Part shown: positions 5,359 through 5,522 of the stretch, piece after piece | How positions within the stretch are numbered: the first letter of the stretch is position 1 | Layout: each line of letters opens with the position of its first letter | NCBI GenBank assembly: GCA_037441765.1 | Contig: JBBIRM010000186.1 | Span: forward strand, 1 to 5,522 | Direction: 5' to 3' | From: JBBIRM01 sp037441765 | GTDB lineage: Bacteria > Desulfobacterota > BSN033 > UBA1163 | DNA: 5,522 nucleotides | The notes under the pieces: model-generated | Told to the model about the DNA's origin: nothing | Seen by the model: only the letters and a program-made list of their open reading frames with translations | The model's database searches: none | Translations under genes and position numbers: made by a program

Positions 5359-5522
5359 ATGAAAACAGTGCAAAAAGGTAAAGTATTGGCCGTAAATATC
5401 AGCCAAAAGAAGGGAACTAAGAAGACAAATATCAACTCCTGCACTCTTTTAAAAGAATTTGGCCTAAAAGGAGATGCACATGGTGGACCCTGGCATAGAC
5501 AGATCAGCCTCCTTGCCAATGA
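5359..5522 (+). CDS. MOSC domain protein, 5' part only
   Basis: The frame starts at ATG 5359, 21 bases after moaC, with GAGGA eight bases upstream, and runs open off the window edge after 54 codons. It begins MKTVQKGKVLAVNISQKKGT and contains GLKGDAHGGPWHRQISLLA (residues 36-54). This matches the N-terminal half of small MOSC-domain proteins, which typically read GKVxAVNISxKKGT and GLxGDAHxGxWHRQVSLL. MOSC domains are beta-rich modules found in molybdenum cofactor sulfurases and in short stand-alone proteins, thought to handle sulfur or the pterin-metal cofactor. Stand-alone versions often sit in moa/mog clusters of anaerobes, as here. The precise role is unknown; a fused C-terminal domain beyond the window cannot be excluded. 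Confidence 0.88.
   Translation, partial: MKTVQKGKVLAVNISQKKGTKKTNINSCTLLKEFGLKGDAHGGPWHRQISLLAN

Noticed and set aside
1..5522. CRISPR array, tRNA or rRNA genes, insertion sequences
   Set aside because: No regularly spaced repeats, no cloverleaf with a GGTTCRA-type T arm, and no transposase-like frame were found on either strand.

Overview
This 5.5 kb window holds two unrelated, divergently transcribed gene groups separated by a 556-bp intergenic region that is the most informative part of the sequence. The base composition is moderately AT-rich. The genes suggest a free-living, probably anaerobic bacterium. A gapA-pgk-tpiA cluster, a molybdenum-cofactor (Moco) type riboswitch ahead of moaA, and a small MOSC-domain gene in the moa operon together resemble Desulfobacterota (the former Deltaproteobacteria) or neighbouring anaerobic lineages. 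That placement is inferred from gene content and remembered protein resemblance, not from a search.

Left part, minus strand (about 3300 down to 149): three lower-glycolysis genes, gapA, pgk and tpiA, are packed with gaps of a few tens of bases and read as one operon. Their enzymes interconvert the triose phosphates and carry out the first ATP-yielding step. GAPDH converts glyceraldehyde-3-phosphate to 1,3-bisphosphoglycerate, Pgk transfers its phosphate to ADP, and TpiA equilibrates dihydroxyacetone phosphate with glyceraldehyde-3-phosphate. gapA has a near-perfect Shine-Dalgarno sequence and one or two plausible sigma70-type promoters. Bases 1-148, beyond tpiA, hold a small hairpin and a Shine-Dalgarno-like AAGGAG that may serve another operon gene off the left edge.

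Intergenic region (3198-3753): on the gapA side are candidate promoters. Next comes a 17-bp inverted repeat (3309-3400) whose right arm contains a Shine-Dalgarno-like run, immediately followed by a weak 35-codon ORF. Then comes a plus-strand regulatory leader: a sigma70-like promoter, an RNA fold matching the Moco riboswitch architecture (3528-3629), and an intrinsic terminator (3643-3683). The 3' strand of the riboswitch closing stem can alternatively pair with the terminator's 5' arm, so the parts of a transcription-attenuation switch are all visible. A further large hairpin (3695-3731) lies between the terminator and moaA.

Right part, plus strand (3754 to the window end): moaA (radical-SAM GTP 3',8-cyclase), moaC (cyclic pyranopterin monophosphate synthase) and the start of a MOSC-domain gene cut off by the window edge. 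MoaA and MoaC perform the first two steps of molybdopterin biosynthesis. The riboswitch ahead of them therefore implies feedback control of the pathway by its end product. I see no unmistakably new system. The notable items are the complete attenuator, the extra hairpin before a moaA that lacks a Shine-Dalgarno, and the unexplained inverted repeat.
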